Shown here piece after piece: positions 35,980 through 45,493 of a DNA stretch of 64,000 nt (position 1 is the first letter of the stretch; every line of letters begins with the position of its first letter). Under the pieces are notes generated by a model. The model made no database searches. It was not told where the DNA came from and saw nothing but the letters and a program-made list of their open reading frames with translations. The stretch is taken from assembly GCF_009759665.1 (NCBI RefSeq), contig NZ_WQNE01000032.1, positions 1 through 64,000 of the forward strand, read 5' to 3'. The translations under genes were made by a program, and so were the position numbers. This DNA comes from Bradyrhizobium cajani. Lineage in GTDB: Bacteria; Pseudomonadota; Alphaproteobacteria; Rhizobiales; Xanthobacteraceae.

Positions 35980-36100
35980 GCCTACACCATACGTCTTTTG
36001 GTGTCCGTCATGAAGGCCAATTTGGGAGGATCCTCCCGAACCGGTTGAGCTAGGGCCAATCGGCCGCTAGCGTGCGGCGGAATCGGGGTTGGCAGGGACC

Positions 36101-37273
36101 ATGACTGACGAGTTGCCCAGAACGGACGCCGCGGCCAATGCGGCCGGCGGCGATGCTCATCCGGCAGCGGGCCAGCCGCTGCTGCGCATCGAGGGCGTTG
36201 CCAAGACGTTCGGGACGTTCCGGGCCGTGGACGGCGTCTCGCTCGACATCAAGGCCGGCGAGTTCTTCGCGCTGCTTGGCCCCAGCGGCTGCGGCAAGAC
36301 CACGCTGCTCCGCATGCTCGCCGGCTTCGAGGCGCCGGACGAGGGGCGCATCCTGCTCGGCGGCAAGGACATCGCGCAGGCGCTGCCGCATGAGCGCCCG
36401 ATCAACATGATGTTCCAGAACTACGCGCTGTTTCCGCATCTGTCGGTACGCGACAACATCGCCTTCGGCCTGAAGCGCGCCGGCATGGCGCGCGCCGACA
36501 TCGCCATGCGCGTGGCGGAGATGGTTGCGCTGGTGAAGCTCGAAGGCCTGGAGAAGCGCAAGCCCGACCAGCTCTCCGGCGGTCAGCGCCAGCGCGTGGC
36601 GCTGGCGCGGGCATTGGCGCGGCGGCCGCAGCTCCTGCTGCTCGACGAGCCGCTCGCAGCGCTGGACAAGAAGCTGCGCGAGAGTACGCAAGGAGAGCTG
36701 ATGGAGCTCCAGCGCCGGCTTGGCATGACCTTCATCGTCGTCACCCACGACCAGGAGGAGGCGATGACGATGGCGAGCCGGATCGGCGTGATGAAGGCCG
36801 GCAAGCTCGCCCAGGTCGCGAGTCCCCGCGAGCTCTACGAGGCGCCGCGCTCGCGGTGGATCGCGGAGTTCGTCGGCGACATCAATCTGTTCGACGGCGA
36901 GTCAAAATTGCGTGACGGTCACCGCCTGATCATCGGTACGCGTGATGCGGGTACGCTGGTGGTGGCCGAGCCGCGCGAGCCGATCGGAGCGGGAAGATTT
37001 GCGGTCGCGATCCGCCCCGAAAAGATCAAGCTCTCGCGCCGCGCCCCGGTGTCTGAAGCCGGTCGTGAAACGGCGATCAACAGTCTGGACGGCGTGATCG
37101 CCGACATCTGCTATCTCGGCGGCACCACCACCTACAAGGTGAAGCTCGACGCCGGCGGAATGGTGCAGGCGTCGGTGGCCAACAGCGTGCGCCTCGACGT
37201 CCACGCCTACAGCCTGAACCAGCATGTCGTCGCCTGGTTCACGCCCGACGATTGCGTGGTGCTGCCGTCATGA
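36101..37273 (+). CDS. potG: polyamine ABC transporter ATP-binding subunit
   Basis: 390 residues. Walker A GPSGCGKTT, signature LSGGQRQR, Walker B LLLLDEP, and a C-terminal TOBE domain are all present. Similarity to PotG/PotA with the neighbours PotH and PotI indicates a spermidine/putrescine importer. The N-terminus has a disordered extension of about 25 residues. ATG 36101 has CAGGGA upstream. The stop overlaps potH as ATGA. No substrate-binding gene (potF) is next to it. Confidence 0.92.
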   Translation: MTDELPRTDAAANAAGGDAHPAAGQPLLRIEGVAKTFGTFRAVDGVSLDIKAGEFFALLGPSGCGKTTLLRMLAGFEAPDEGRILLGGKDIAQALPHERPINMMFQNYALFPHLSVRDNIAFGLKRAGMARADIAMRVAEMVALVKLEGLEKRKPDQLSGGQRQRVALARALARRPQLLLLDEPLAALDKKLRESTQGELMELQRRLGMTFIVVTHDQEEAMTMASRIGVMKAGKLAQVASPRELYEAPRSRWIAEFVGDINLFDGESKLRDGHRLIIGTRDAGTLVVAEPREPIGAGRFAVAIRPEKIKLSRRAPVSEAGRETAINSLDGVIADICYLGGTTTYKVKLDAGGMVQASVANSVRLDVHAYSLNQHVVAWFTPDDCVVLPS

Positions 37274-38184
37274 GCGGGCGCCGCATCTTCGCGCGACCGG
37301 CGCGCTTCGCCGCGATCGCGCCCTATCTCTGGATGGTGCTGTTCTTCCTGGTGCCGTTCGCCTTCGTGCTGAAGATCAGCCTGTCGCAGACGGCGATCGC
37401 GCAGCCGCCTTACGTGCCGCTGTTCGACCTGACGGCGGGTTGGGAGGCGCTCAGGGCTGCCTTTGCCGCGCTGTCGCCCGACAATTTCAAGCTGCTCGGC
37501 TCCGACGACATCTACGTGTTCGCCTATGTGCGCAGCCTCACCGTCGCCGTCACGGCGACCGCGCTGCTGCTGCTGATCGGCTATCCCGTCGCCTATGGCA
37601 TGGCGCGGCTGCCGACGCGCTGGCAGGCGGTGGCGATGGTGCTGGTGATCGTGCCGTTCTGGACCTCGTTCCTGATCCGCATCTATGCCTGGATCAACAT
37701 CCTCCAGCATGATGGCCTGCTCAATCAGATCCTGCTCGCGCTGCACCTGGTCAGCCAGCCGGTGGTATGGCTCTCCACCGACACCGCGATGTATATCGGC
37801 ATCGTCTATTCGTATCTGCCGTTCATGATCCTGCCGCTCTACGCCACGCTTGCGAAGATGGAGCCGGCGCTGGAGGAGGCTGCCTCCGATCTCGGCGCGC
37901 CGCCCTGGCAGGTGTTCTGGCTCGTCACCTTCCCGCTGTCGCTGCCCGGCGTCGGTGCCGGCGTGCTCTTGTGCTTCATCCCGATCGTCGGCGAATTCGT
38001 CATTCCGGACCTCCTGGCCGGGTCGAATTCGCTGATGATCGGCCAGACCCTGTGGCTCGAATTCTTCACCAACAAGGACTGGCCGGTCGCATCCGCTGCG
38101 GCGATCGTGCTGCTCATGGTGCTGCTGGTGCCGCTTCTGCTGTACGAACGGGTGCAGAAGCGGCAGCTGGAACAGGGGCGGTGA
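37270..38184 (+). CDS. potH: polyamine ABC transporter permease, PotH-like
   Basis: 304 residues, about six spans. The EAA loop (EEAASDLGAPPWQVFWLVTFPLSLPG) that docks the ATPase is present. Start ATG 37270 overlaps the potG stop. It pairs with PotI to form the channel. Confidence 0.92.
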   Translation: MSGRRIFARPARFAAIAPYLWMVLFFLVPFAFVLKISLSQTAIAQPPYVPLFDLTAGWEALRAAFAALSPDNFKLLGSDDIYVFAYVRSLTVAVTATALLLLIGYPVAYGMARLPTRWQAVAMVLVIVPFWTSFLIRIYAWINILQHDGLLNQILLALHLVSQPVVWLSTDTAMYIGIVYSYLPFMILPLYATLAKMEPALEEAASDLGAPPWQVFWLVTFPLSLPGVGAGVLLCFIPIVGEFVIPDLLAGSNSLMIGQTLWLEFFTNKDWPVASAAAIVLLMVLLVPLLLYERVQKRQLEQGR

Positions 38185-38188
38185 CGCC

Positions 38189-39001
38189 ATGCGCAAGGTC
38201 TCCCGCCTGTCCCGCTTCAACATCGCTTCGCTGGCGCTGGGGCTGGCCTTCCTTTACTTGCCGATCCTGATCCTCGTCATCTATTCCTTCAACGCCTCGC
38301 GGCTGGTGACGGTGTGGGGCGGCTGGTCGCTGCGCTGGTATCACGAGTTCTTCAATGACCGCGCCATGATCGAGGCGGCCTGGATGAGCCTGCGGGTCGC
38401 GGTCTCGTCCGCGACCATCGCGACGCTGCTCGGCACGCTCGCGGCTGTCGCCCTGTCGCGTGGTGAGCGCTTCCGCGGCCGCACGCTGTTCTCCGGCATG
38501 CTCTATGCGCCGCTGGTGATGCCGGAGGTGATCACCGGATTGTCGCTGCTGCTGTTGTTCGTGGCGCTGAACGCCGAGCGCGGCTTCTGGACCGTGACGA
38601 TCGCCCACACCACGCTGACGATGTGCTTCGTCGCCGTGGTCGTGCAGTCCCGCCTCGGTTCGCTCGATCGTTCGCTGGAGGAGGCGGCGATGGACCTCGG
38701 CTGCGATCCCGTCCGCGCGTTCGTCGCCGTGACGCTGCCGCTGATCGCGCCCGCGATCGTCGCCGGCTGGATGCTGGCCTTCACGCTGTCGCTCGACGAC
38801 CTCGTGATCGCGAGCTTCACCACCGGCCCGGGCTCGGCGCCACTGCCGATCCGGATCTATTCGGAGGTGCGGCTCGGCGTGAAGCCCGAGATCAACGCGA
38901 TCTGCACGCTGGTGATCGCCCTGATCGCGGTCGTCATCGTCATCGCCTCGCTCGCCTCGAAACTGACGAGCTCGCAGGGCGAGAGCGCGGCGCCGTTGTA
39001 A
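38189..39001 (+). CDS. potI: polyamine ABC transporter permease, PotI-like
   Basis: 270 residues, six spans, with the EAA loop (EEAAMDLGCDPVRAFVAVTLPLIAPA). It starts four bases after potH. Completes the translocation unit. A repeat lies directly after it. Confidence 0.92.
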   Translation: MRKVSRLSRFNIASLALGLAFLYLPILILVIYSFNASRLVTVWGGWSLRWYHEFFNDRAMIEAAWMSLRVAVSSATIATLLGTLAAVALSRGERFRGRTLFSGMLYAPLVMPEVITGLSLLLLFVALNAERGFWTVTIAHTTLTMCFVAVVVQSRLGSLDRSLEEAAMDLGCDPVRAFVAVTLPLIAPAIVAGWMLAFTLSLDDLVIASFTTGPGSAPLPIRIYSEVRLGVKPEINAICTLVIALIAVVIVIASLASKLTSSQGESAAPL

Positions 39002-39009
39002 GCCCTGCT

Positions 39010-39130
39010 GTCATTGCGAGGAGCTCTTGCGACGAAGCAATCCAGTCTGCTTCTGCAAAGGTAGTCTGGATTGCTTCGCGGAGCCTGTCATCGGGCCGCG
39101 CTTCGCGCGGACCCGTTGGCTCGCAATGAC
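39010..39130. repeat. GTCATTGCGAG palindromic repeat
   Basis: It starts GTCATTGCGAGGAGC and ends GGCTCGCAATGAC, inverted ends of about 10 bases. The interior includes GAAGCAATCCAG...CTGGATTGCTTC, a second nested inverted repeat. It lies between convergent potI and a sugar permease gene, and may serve as a terminator. Confidence 0.85.
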
Positions 39131-39141
39131 AGGATGAAGCC

Positions 39142-39993
39142 TTACGACTTCACCGCGCCTGCCGTGAGCCCGCCCACCATGTAGCGGCGGAAGGCATAGT
39201 AGATCGCGGCCGGCGGCAGCGCGTAGATGAAGCCGGTCGTCATCAACAACTCCCACGGCGAATCGTCGGCGGCGAGGAAGTTGCCGAGCGCGACGGGGAG
39301 GGTGATCTCGCGGTCGTTCGAGAGCAGCAGGAACGCGTAGAGATATTCGTTCCAGGCCAGCAGCACCGCATAGGTGCCGATCGCGACCAGCGACGGCATC
39401 ATCAGCGGCAGATAGACCAGGCGGAAGATCTGTAGCGTGGTGGCGCCGTCCATGACGGCGGCTTCATCGAGCTCGACGGGGAGCTTGTCGGAGGCCTGCT
39501 TCAGCACCCAGATCGCATAAGGGCTGGCGATCGTCACCATGGCGAGGATCAGCGACCAGTGATTGTTGAGCAGGCCGTAATTGCCCATGGTGCGGTACAT
39601 CGGCACGGCGAGGAACGCCGCTGGGATGAAATAGGTGAAGAGCGCGAGGTTCATCACGACGCGCCCGCCGGGCACGCGCAGCCGCGAGATCGAGAACGCC
39701 GCGGCGGTCGCGATGAACAGCGTCAGCACGCCGACGGAGACGGCGATCACCGTCGAATTCCAGAACTGGATGTAGAAGTCGCGCAGGAAGTAGTGCTGCT
39801 GCTTGAACACGATCTCGAAGTTGTGCAGCGTCGGATGGTCCGGCCACAGCTTGCCCGAGAACGCGTCCTCCTTCGGGGAGATCGCGAACAGGAACATGTG
39901 ATAGATCGGGATCATCGTCCACAGGAAGACGGGAATGCCGATCAGCAGGAGCCGCGCTTCGGTCCCGACTTCGCGCAAGGTGGGGAGCTTCAT
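39142..39993 (-). CDS. sugar ABC transporter permease 2 (MalG-like)
   Basis: 283 residues, six spans, EAA loop DEAAVMDGATTLQIFRLVYLPLMMPS, a MalG/UgpE-type carbohydrate permease. Its ATG at 39993 overlaps the upstream permease stop as ATGA. It is the third gene after the binding protein; no ATPase gene adjoins. Confidence 0.9.
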   Translation of the reverse strand: MKLPTLREVGTEARLLLIGIPVFLWTMIPIYHMFLFAISPKEDAFSGKLWPDHPTLHNFEIVFKQQHYFLRDFYIQFWNSTVIAVSVGVLTLFIATAAAFSISRLRVPGGRVVMNLALFTYFIPAAFLAVPMYRTMGNYGLLNNHWSLILAMVTIASPYAIWVLKQASDKLPVELDEAAVMDGATTLQIFRLVYLPLMMPSLVAIGTYAVLLAWNEYLYAFLLLSNDREITLPVALGNFLAADDSPWELLMTTGFIYALPPAAIYYAFRRYMVGGLTAGAVKS

Positions 39994-40862
39994 CGCGACA
40001 ACCGTTTCATCATGAAATACACGAGCGGCAGGACGAACGGCATCGCACAGACGATGGAGGCCATCGCAAGCGAGAGCTGGTCGAGCCGGAGATAGCGGAT
40101 GCCCAGCGTCGCCAGCACGTGTGTCAGGTCCGCCGGGCCGCCGCCAGTGAGCAGATAGACGCTGTTGAAGTCGCCGAGCGTCCAGATCATCGAGAGCAGC
40201 GTGCAAGTGATGTAGAGCGTCTGCATCGACGGCCAGGTGATGTAGCGGAACTTCTGCCACCAGCTGGCGCCGTCGACCTCGGCGGCCTCGAACAGATCAT
40301 GCGAGATCGCAAGGCGGCCGGTGATCAGGATCAGCGTCCAGAACGGCAGCGACTTCCAGATGTGCACGGCGATCGCCATGGTCAGCGCCACCGTCGGATC
40401 GTTCAGCCAGTTCGGGCCGTCGTCGCCGGTGAAGGAGAAGATGAAGTGGTTGATCATGCCCCATTCGGGATTGAGCATGAACCGCACCGACAGGATGGTC
40501 GGGATCGACGGCACCGCCCAGGGCAGGATGAAGATCACCGACAGCCATTTGATCCAGGTCCGCTGCTGCGCGAAGAAGCCGGACAGGAACAGCGCGATCA
40601 GCATCTTGATGTTGATGCCGATGACCAGGAAGATCAGCGTGTTGACCGCGGCGCGCGCGAAGATCGGGTCGTTGTAGAGGGCGACGTAGTTCGCCGGAGC
40701 GCGCGCCAGCCACAGTCCGTAGCCGACGGGATAGACGACGAAGGCGAGGAAGACGAGCAGATAGGGCGCGAGCAGGATGATGCCCCAGACCTGCGCCGGG
40801 GTCAGCCGCGACGACAGGGGTGGCCCGGGCATTGCCTGATCGCCAGAGAGCGTGATCGCCAT
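39990..40862 (-). CDS. sugar ABC transporter permease 1 (MalF/UgpA-like)
   Basis: 290 residues, six spans. The EAA loop is FEAAEVDGASWWQKFRYITWPSM. ATG 40862 (MAITLSGDQAMPG) is preferred, with the purine-rich AAAAGGAAGAG leader farther upstream; 40895 is possible. It forms the membrane channel with the gene at 39142-39993. Two hairpins separate it from the binding-protein gene. Confidence 0.9.
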   Translation of the reverse strand: MAITLSGDQAMPGPPLSSRLTPAQVWGIILLAPYLLVFLAFVVYPVGYGLWLARAPANYVALYNDPIFARAAVNTLIFLVIGINIKMLIALFLSGFFAQQRTWIKWLSVIFILPWAVPSIPTILSVRFMLNPEWGMINHFIFSFTGDDGPNWLNDPTVALTMAIAVHIWKSLPFWTLILITGRLAISHDLFEAAEVDGASWWQKFRYITWPSMQTLYITCTLLSMIWTLGDFNSVYLLTGGGPADLTHVLATLGIRYLRLDQLSLAMASIVCAMPFVLPLVYFMMKRLSR

Positions 40863-40902
40863 TCTTTTCGGACTCTTCCTTTTCGGACACTTCAAAGAGA
40901 AG

Positions 40903-40960
40903 CCGGCCGCGAAACGCGGCCGGTGTTGTTCTTACACCTCTCCCCGCAAAGCGGGGAGAG
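40903..40960 (-). other. tandem hairpins between binding protein and permease genes
   Basis: CCGGCCGCG-AAA-CGCGGCCGG (40903-40923) and CTCTCCCCGC-AAA-GCGGGGAGAG (40938-40960) are perfect stems with three-base loops. In operons like this, hairpins after the binding-protein gene often stop most transcripts or protect the 3' end, keeping binding protein in excess. That role is inferred. Confidence 0.6.
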
Positions 40961-40971
40961 GGAAGGATGAT

Positions 40972-42357
40972 TTAACCCGCGACCTGCTTGATCCGGGCGA
41001 TCAGTTCGTCGACGGCCTTGTCAACCGGAACCTTCTCGCTCACCACCCGGTTCATCGCCTTCGCCCACACGTTCTCGTTGTTGAGGATCGTGAACTTCCA
41101 GTTCTTGGTGAAGTCGAACGCGGCGGTGCCGCCCTTGAACTGCGCGTAGACCGCCTTGCGGTGCTTGTCGGCCTGCCAGAACGGGCTTTCCTGGCTTTCC
41201 TTCGTCACCGGGAACCAGCGGCCAAGCGCACCCTCGATGTAGGGACGGACGTTCTCTTCCTGGAGCAGGAAGCTGATGAACTGCTTGGCCTCCGGCTTGT
41301 TCTTGGCCGCGGTGAAGACCAGTCCGGTCTTGACGTCGGAGCGATAGCGGATGGTGGAGCCGTCCGGAGCCTTCGGGAAGGACGCCGTGACGATGTCCTG
41401 CTCATAGGCCTTCTTGCCGGCGTCGCGCTGCTCCTGGGTCAGGGCCTGGTTGGTCGAGTCCTCGAACCACTTCGCCGCGATCGAGATCGTGAAGTTGTGG
41501 GTCATCACGATGGTCTTGTTGTGGAAGGCGACGTTGTTGTCCGGATCCTTCCAGGTCGTCGAGGAGGGCGGCGTGCAGCCCTTGATGTAGGTGTCGGTGT
41601 AGTCCTTCATCGCCTTGATCAGGTTCTCGCGGACCTTGGGATCATCGACCAGCAGCTTGCCGTCGTCGTCGACCAGCTTGACGTGGTAGGCGTCCATGAA
41701 GGTGTAGAACGACTGGAAGGCGTCGGTGGATTCCACGCCCATCGGCTGGCCGACGGCATAGATGCGCTGGCCGGTCGCCTTGCGGATCGCCGGCTGCACC
41801 TTGTCGCACCAGAACGTCCAGTAGCCCGTCCAGTCGGTCGGAATGTCGGCGAGCTTGAAGCCGGCCTTCTCCAGCATGTCGTTCCAGATCTGGACGTGCA
41901 TGCTCTGCTGCTTCAGCGGGAAGCCGTAATAGGCCTTCTTCTTGGTGACGTCGTTGTAGAGGATCGAGGCGTCCAGCGTGTTCTGCACGAACCGGCCCTT
42001 GATCGGCTCCATGACGTCCGTGAGGTCCTCGAGCTTGCCCTCATAGGCCCACTTGCCCTGCGCCTGCACGTCATAGGAATCGGAATAGGCGACATCGGGC
42101 ACGGTGCCGGCATCGAGCGCGGCGACCGTCTTCGGAATCATGTCCTGGATCGCGTATTGCGACAATTCGACCTTGATGCCGGTCTTGGCTTCGAATTTCT
42201 TGATCGTATCGATCAGCGCGTCATCTTCGGACCGGTAGAAGCCCTTGCCCCACCAGACCGTGATCGTCTTCTGCTGCGCAAACGCGGGTGCAGTGGCCGC
42301 AAAAAGCCCAACCGCAGCGACCGCCAATGATACTGCGCCAATAACCTTGGATCTCAC
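40972..42357 (-). CDS. carbohydrate ABC transporter substrate-binding protein
   Basis: 461 residues. A signal peptide ending at AFAQ precedes a family 1 (MalE/UgpB-like) binding protein (KTITVWWGKGFYRSEDDALI ...). GTG 42357 is the likely start because GAGGGAG lies just upstream; a TTG at 42372 would place the start before that ribosome-binding site. The substrate is not readable, but polyols and sugar phosphates are the usual ligands of this family. First gene of the transporter operon. Confidence 0.88.
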   Translation of the reverse strand: MRSKVIGAVSLAVAAVGLFAATAPAFAQQKTITVWWGKGFYRSEDDALIDTIKKFEAKTGIKVELSQYAIQDMIPKTVAALDAGTVPDVAYSDSYDVQAQGKWAYEGKLEDLTDVMEPIKGRFVQNTLDASILYNDVTKKKAYYGFPLKQQSMHVQIWNDMLEKAGFKLADIPTDWTGYWTFWCDKVQPAIRKATGQRIYAVGQPMGVESTDAFQSFYTFMDAYHVKLVDDDGKLLVDDPKVRENLIKAMKDYTDTYIKGCTPPSSTTWKDPDNNVAFHNKTIVMTHNFTISIAAKWFEDSTNQALTQEQRDAGKKAYEQDIVTASFPKAPDGSTIRYRSDVKTGLVFTAAKNKPEAKQFISFLLQEENVRPYIEGALGRWFPVTKESQESPFWQADKHRKAVYAQFKGGTAAFDFTKNWKFTILNNENVWAKAMNRVVSEKVPVDKAVDELIARIKQVAG

Positions 42358-42374
42358 GTTTTTCTCCCTCAAAC

Positions 42375-42395
42375 GGCCGGTGTTTTTAACCGGTC
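42375..42395. promoter_or_regulatory. inverted repeat in the promoter of the sugar-binding protein gene
   Basis: GGCCGGT (42375-42381) and ACCGGTC (42389-42395) form a near-perfect inverted repeat of 6 of 7 bases around TGTTTTTA-like AT-rich DNA. It sits 18-38 bases upstream of the GTG start, where a LacI- or GntR-type repressor would bind. No regulator is encoded nearby. Confidence 0.35.
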
Positions 42396-42562
42396 GTATA
42401 AAACACTAGCGCATGGCCGTCAGCCGATCTAGCGGCATCTTGTCAGACCTATGTCGTGGGTGAGGGGCTGGAGGAGATGCTCAACGCGTGCATCGATCCA
42501 ATCGCCGCATCAATTCGCCCCGATTAATTCGCGACGATCATGCGGCGGCCGATGGAACGCCG

Positions 42563-44503
42563 TCAGTTCGACTTCTGGTTCTCTTTGGCATTCTCCGCCG
42601 TCGGCGATTCTGCCGGTGCGGAGCGCTTTCCGCTGCCGGTGATCCGCTCGATCGCCGAGCGCACGGCATCGCCGCCCTTGCGGTCCTTCAGCATGTCGAG
42701 CAGCGGCGCGGAGGCCGGCGAGCGGCGGATCAGGCTCTCGGGGTCGGGGAAGATCAGCGGATCGTCCCAGGGGCCCTGCACCACGAAGGGCAATTCGAAG
42801 CCCGAGGCGGTGTTGAGGCTCGCCACGCCCTTCATGTCGTATTCGCGCGTCGGCACTGACGCGGTGCCGGTCATCGTGATCTTGGCCGCCGGCCCCTCGA
42901 CGCGGATGTCCTCGGCGGTCGCGACCCCGTCGGCGAACTTCACCGCGATGGTGAGATTGTTGTAGGGCGTCGAGCCGTTGCGGAAATTGCCGCCGCCTGA
43001 CAGCGGCCGCCGCTCCAGCCGCTTCAGCAGCTGCTCGGCATTGAAGCCTGCGATCGCGCCGTCATGCCCGGTCACCGTGGCGGTGCCGTCGAGCGACTGC
43101 ACGAGGCCGAACGGGCTCGAGCCGGAGGCGAGGAGCGAGACGTTGATGTTGCCGCGGCCGGACAGCTTGTTGATGCCGAACAGCTCGGAGGCGCAGGCCT
43201 GGAGATCGACATCGGTGAACTGGAATTGCGCCTTGACGTCGGCGACGGTGTCGGAGCGCGCGATGCCGAACGAGCCCTTGGCGATGCCGCCATAGACCTG
43301 CGCTTCTCCGACCGAGAGCGCCAGCGTGCCGTTGCGCAGGTTCGCTCCGACGGCGGTGCGGCCGAACTTCGAGGGGCCGACCGTCAGCTTGGCGGCCGAC
43401 AGGCGCATATCGAGGTCGGTGGTCGAAAGCCCGTTGAGATCGAACAGCTGCCTGTTCCAGTCGCGCGCGCCGCTCGCGAGCAGTCGGAAGGTCGAGATAT
43501 AGGGCGTGAAGTCGAGCGCGTCGGCGGCGAGCGTCGCCTGCAGCGTCTGCCGGCCGTTATTGGCGTAGGTCATCACGCCCTCGGCGGTATTGCCGTCGAG
43601 CTCGACATTGACGTTGGTGAGCGCGATCGAGGCGCCGACGACGTTGGCGCGCGCCTTCAGCGCGAAGCGGCCGAAGCCGCCGCTGCCGGGCTGCGGCTGT
43701 CCGGTCCAGCGCAGCGCGTTGCGCAAGGACGGGCTGTCGATGGTGAGCGTGCCTTCCATCATCGGGCTGGTGCGGTTGGCGACGCTGCCGTCGAAGGCGA
43801 GCTTGAGCGGGGCGCTGGCGATCCGCGCCTTCAGTCCCGAGCGTTCGCCGGAAAGGGCGGCGACGAAATCGGCGAAGCTGATGGAGCCGTCGACGCGCTC
43901 GCCGCGCCAGTCGAACTGCCCGGTCGCGGCGAAGGAGCGCGAGATCGAGGGCCAGGCCAGCGACAGGTCGATGTCCTCGAACTTCTCCGAGGCGTGCGCG
44001 GTGGCGTCCTGGAAATCGAGCACGCCGTCCTGGATCCTGATCTCGGAGAACGAGACCTGGTTGTCGGCGCCGGGCTTCATCGTGCGCGCGATGGTCTGGA
44101 TGAAGGGCGTCCAGTTGCTCTCGCCATCCGCCTTCAGGCTGACATGGATGTGCGGCCGCAGCAGCGTCAGGTCGGAGATCTCGAACCGTTGCAGCAGGAG
44201 CGGCAGCAGCCGCAGATTGGCGGTGAGCACGTCGACATGGAGCGCGGGGTCGCTGGTGCCGCCGCCTTTCAGGCCGACATCGTGGAAGGAGATGTAGCTC
44301 GCCGGCAGCACCGAAATGTCGATGCTCCCCGCGACACTGAGCTCGAGCCCGGTAACGTCACGGATCTGTGCTTCCACCGCCTTGCGCAGCGCGTCACGGT
44401 TGATGAGCCAGGAGGTCGCGATCAGGGCGATCAGCGCGACACCGAGCAGCGCCGCGATCGGCGTCCCGAGGCGCTTCATTCCTTGGGCCATGGTCAATGG
44501 CAT
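42563..44503 (-). CDS. AsmA family inner-membrane-anchored protein
   Basis: 646 residues. One N-terminal span (about 10-30) is followed by a long beta-rich periplasmic part. The N-terminal ALRKAVEAQIRDVTGLELSVAG and the C-terminal FNAEQLLKRLERRPLSGGGNFRNGST ... FADGVATAEDIRVEGPA are typical of AsmA. AsmA-like proteins form hydrophobic grooves that move phospholipids between membranes. The start is ambiguous among ATG 44503, 44491 and 44479. Confidence 0.88.
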   Translation of the reverse strand: MPLTMAQGMKRLGTPIAALLGVALIALIATSWLINRDALRKAVEAQIRDVTGLELSVAGSIDISVLPASYISFHDVGLKGGGTSDPALHVDVLTANLRLLPLLLQRFEISDLTLLRPHIHVSLKADGESNWTPFIQTIARTMKPGADNQVSFSEIRIQDGVLDFQDATAHASEKFEDIDLSLAWPSISRSFAATGQFDWRGERVDGSISFADFVAALSGERSGLKARIASAPLKLAFDGSVANRTSPMMEGTLTIDSPSLRNALRWTGQPQPGSGGFGRFALKARANVVGASIALTNVNVELDGNTAEGVMTYANNGRQTLQATLAADALDFTPYISTFRLLASGARDWNRQLFDLNGLSTTDLDMRLSAAKLTVGPSKFGRTAVGANLRNGTLALSVGEAQVYGGIAKGSFGIARSDTVADVKAQFQFTDVDLQACASELFGINKLSGRGNINVSLLASGSSPFGLVQSLDGTATVTGHDGAIAGFNAEQLLKRLERRPLSGGGNFRNGSTPYNNLTIAVKFADGVATAEDIRVEGPAAKITMTGTASVPTREYDMKGVASLNTASGFELPFVVQGPWDDPLIFPDPESLIRRSPASAPLLDMLKDRKGGDAVRSAIERITGSGKRSAPAESPTAENAKENQKSN

Positions 44504-44764
44504 GTCCTGAACGGGTTGGTCGTTGGAGCCAGAAGGGCGGGCCGGGAAACCTGCGTGCCCACGCCCAACCCCCGCAACTTGATGGGTTTTCTTGTCGCTT
44601 TCAAGGCCGCGGGCGGTTCTGCCCACGGCGTGGGCAGCTTCTACCACTCGCCGGCGGAGCGGAGAACCCCGTATCATTGACGGCTTCGGAGGAATTCGCC
44701 TAATAATCGCCGCCAATAAGGCGCGACGGCCTGCAAGCCGAAGGTTCACTCGAAGGTTATTTGC

Positions 44765-45472
44765 ATGAACAAGGTCTATCCCGACGCCAAATCGGCTCTC
44801 GAGGGCGTTCTCAAGGACGGCATGATGATCATGTCGGGCGGCTTCGGCCTCTGCGGCATCGCCGAGGAGTTGTCGGATGCGATCCGCGAGTCCGGCGTCA
44901 AGGGCCTGACGGTGGTCTCCAACAACGCCGGCGTCGACGGCATCGGGCTCAGCCGCCTGCTAGAAACCCGCCAGATCAAGAAGATGATCTCGTCCTATGT
45001 CGGCGAGAACAAGCTGTTCGCGCAGCAATTCCTCGCTGGCGAGCTGGAACTCGAATTCAATCCGCAGGGCACGCTCGCCGAGCGCATCCGCGCCGGCGGC
45101 GCCGGCATTCCGGCCTTCTACACCAAGACCGGCGTCGGCACGCTGATCGCCGAAGGCAAGGAAGTGAAGGAGTTCGACGGCGAGAAGTATCTGATGGAGC
45201 GCGGCCTGTTCGCCGACCTCGCCATCGTGCACGCCTGGAAGGGCGACACCGCCGGCAACCTCATCTACCGCAAGACCGCGCGCAACTTTAACCCGATGAT
45301 GGCGACCGCCGCCAGGATCACGGTGGCCGAGGTCGAGCATCTGGTTCCGGCCGGTGAGCTCAATCCCGACCACATCCACACGCCCGGCATTTTCGTGAAG
45401 CGCATCGTCGAGGTCGGCACGGCCAAGAAGCGCATCGAATTCCGCAACACCCGCCCGCGGCCTGCGGCTTAA
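44765..45472 (+). CDS. scoA: 3-oxoacid CoA-transferase subunit A
   Basis: 235 residues. The motif GGFGLCGIAEELSDAI and ISSYVGENKLFAQQFLAGELELE mark the alpha subunit of succinyl-CoA:3-ketoacid CoA-transferase. With ScoB it activates acetoacetate using succinyl-CoA, linking ketone or PHB breakdown to the TCA cycle. The beta subunit follows after 21 bases. Confidence 0.95.
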   Translation: MNKVYPDAKSALEGVLKDGMMIMSGGFGLCGIAEELSDAIRESGVKGLTVVSNNAGVDGIGLSRLLETRQIKKMISSYVGENKLFAQQFLAGELELEFNPQGTLAERIRAGGAGIPAFYTKTGVGTLIAEGKEVKEFDGEKYLMERGLFADLAIVHAWKGDTAGNLIYRKTARNFNPMMATAARITVAEVEHLVPAGELNPDHIHTPGIFVKRIVEVGTAKKRIEFRNTRPRPAA

Positions 45473-45493
45473 GCGCGACACAGGAGAACTGAT

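Noticed and set aside
40921..40970. Second copy of the CACCTCTCCC repeat
   Set aside because: Only the CACCTCTCCCC hairpin arm is shared with 60463-60590; listed as a hairpin rather than a full repeat.
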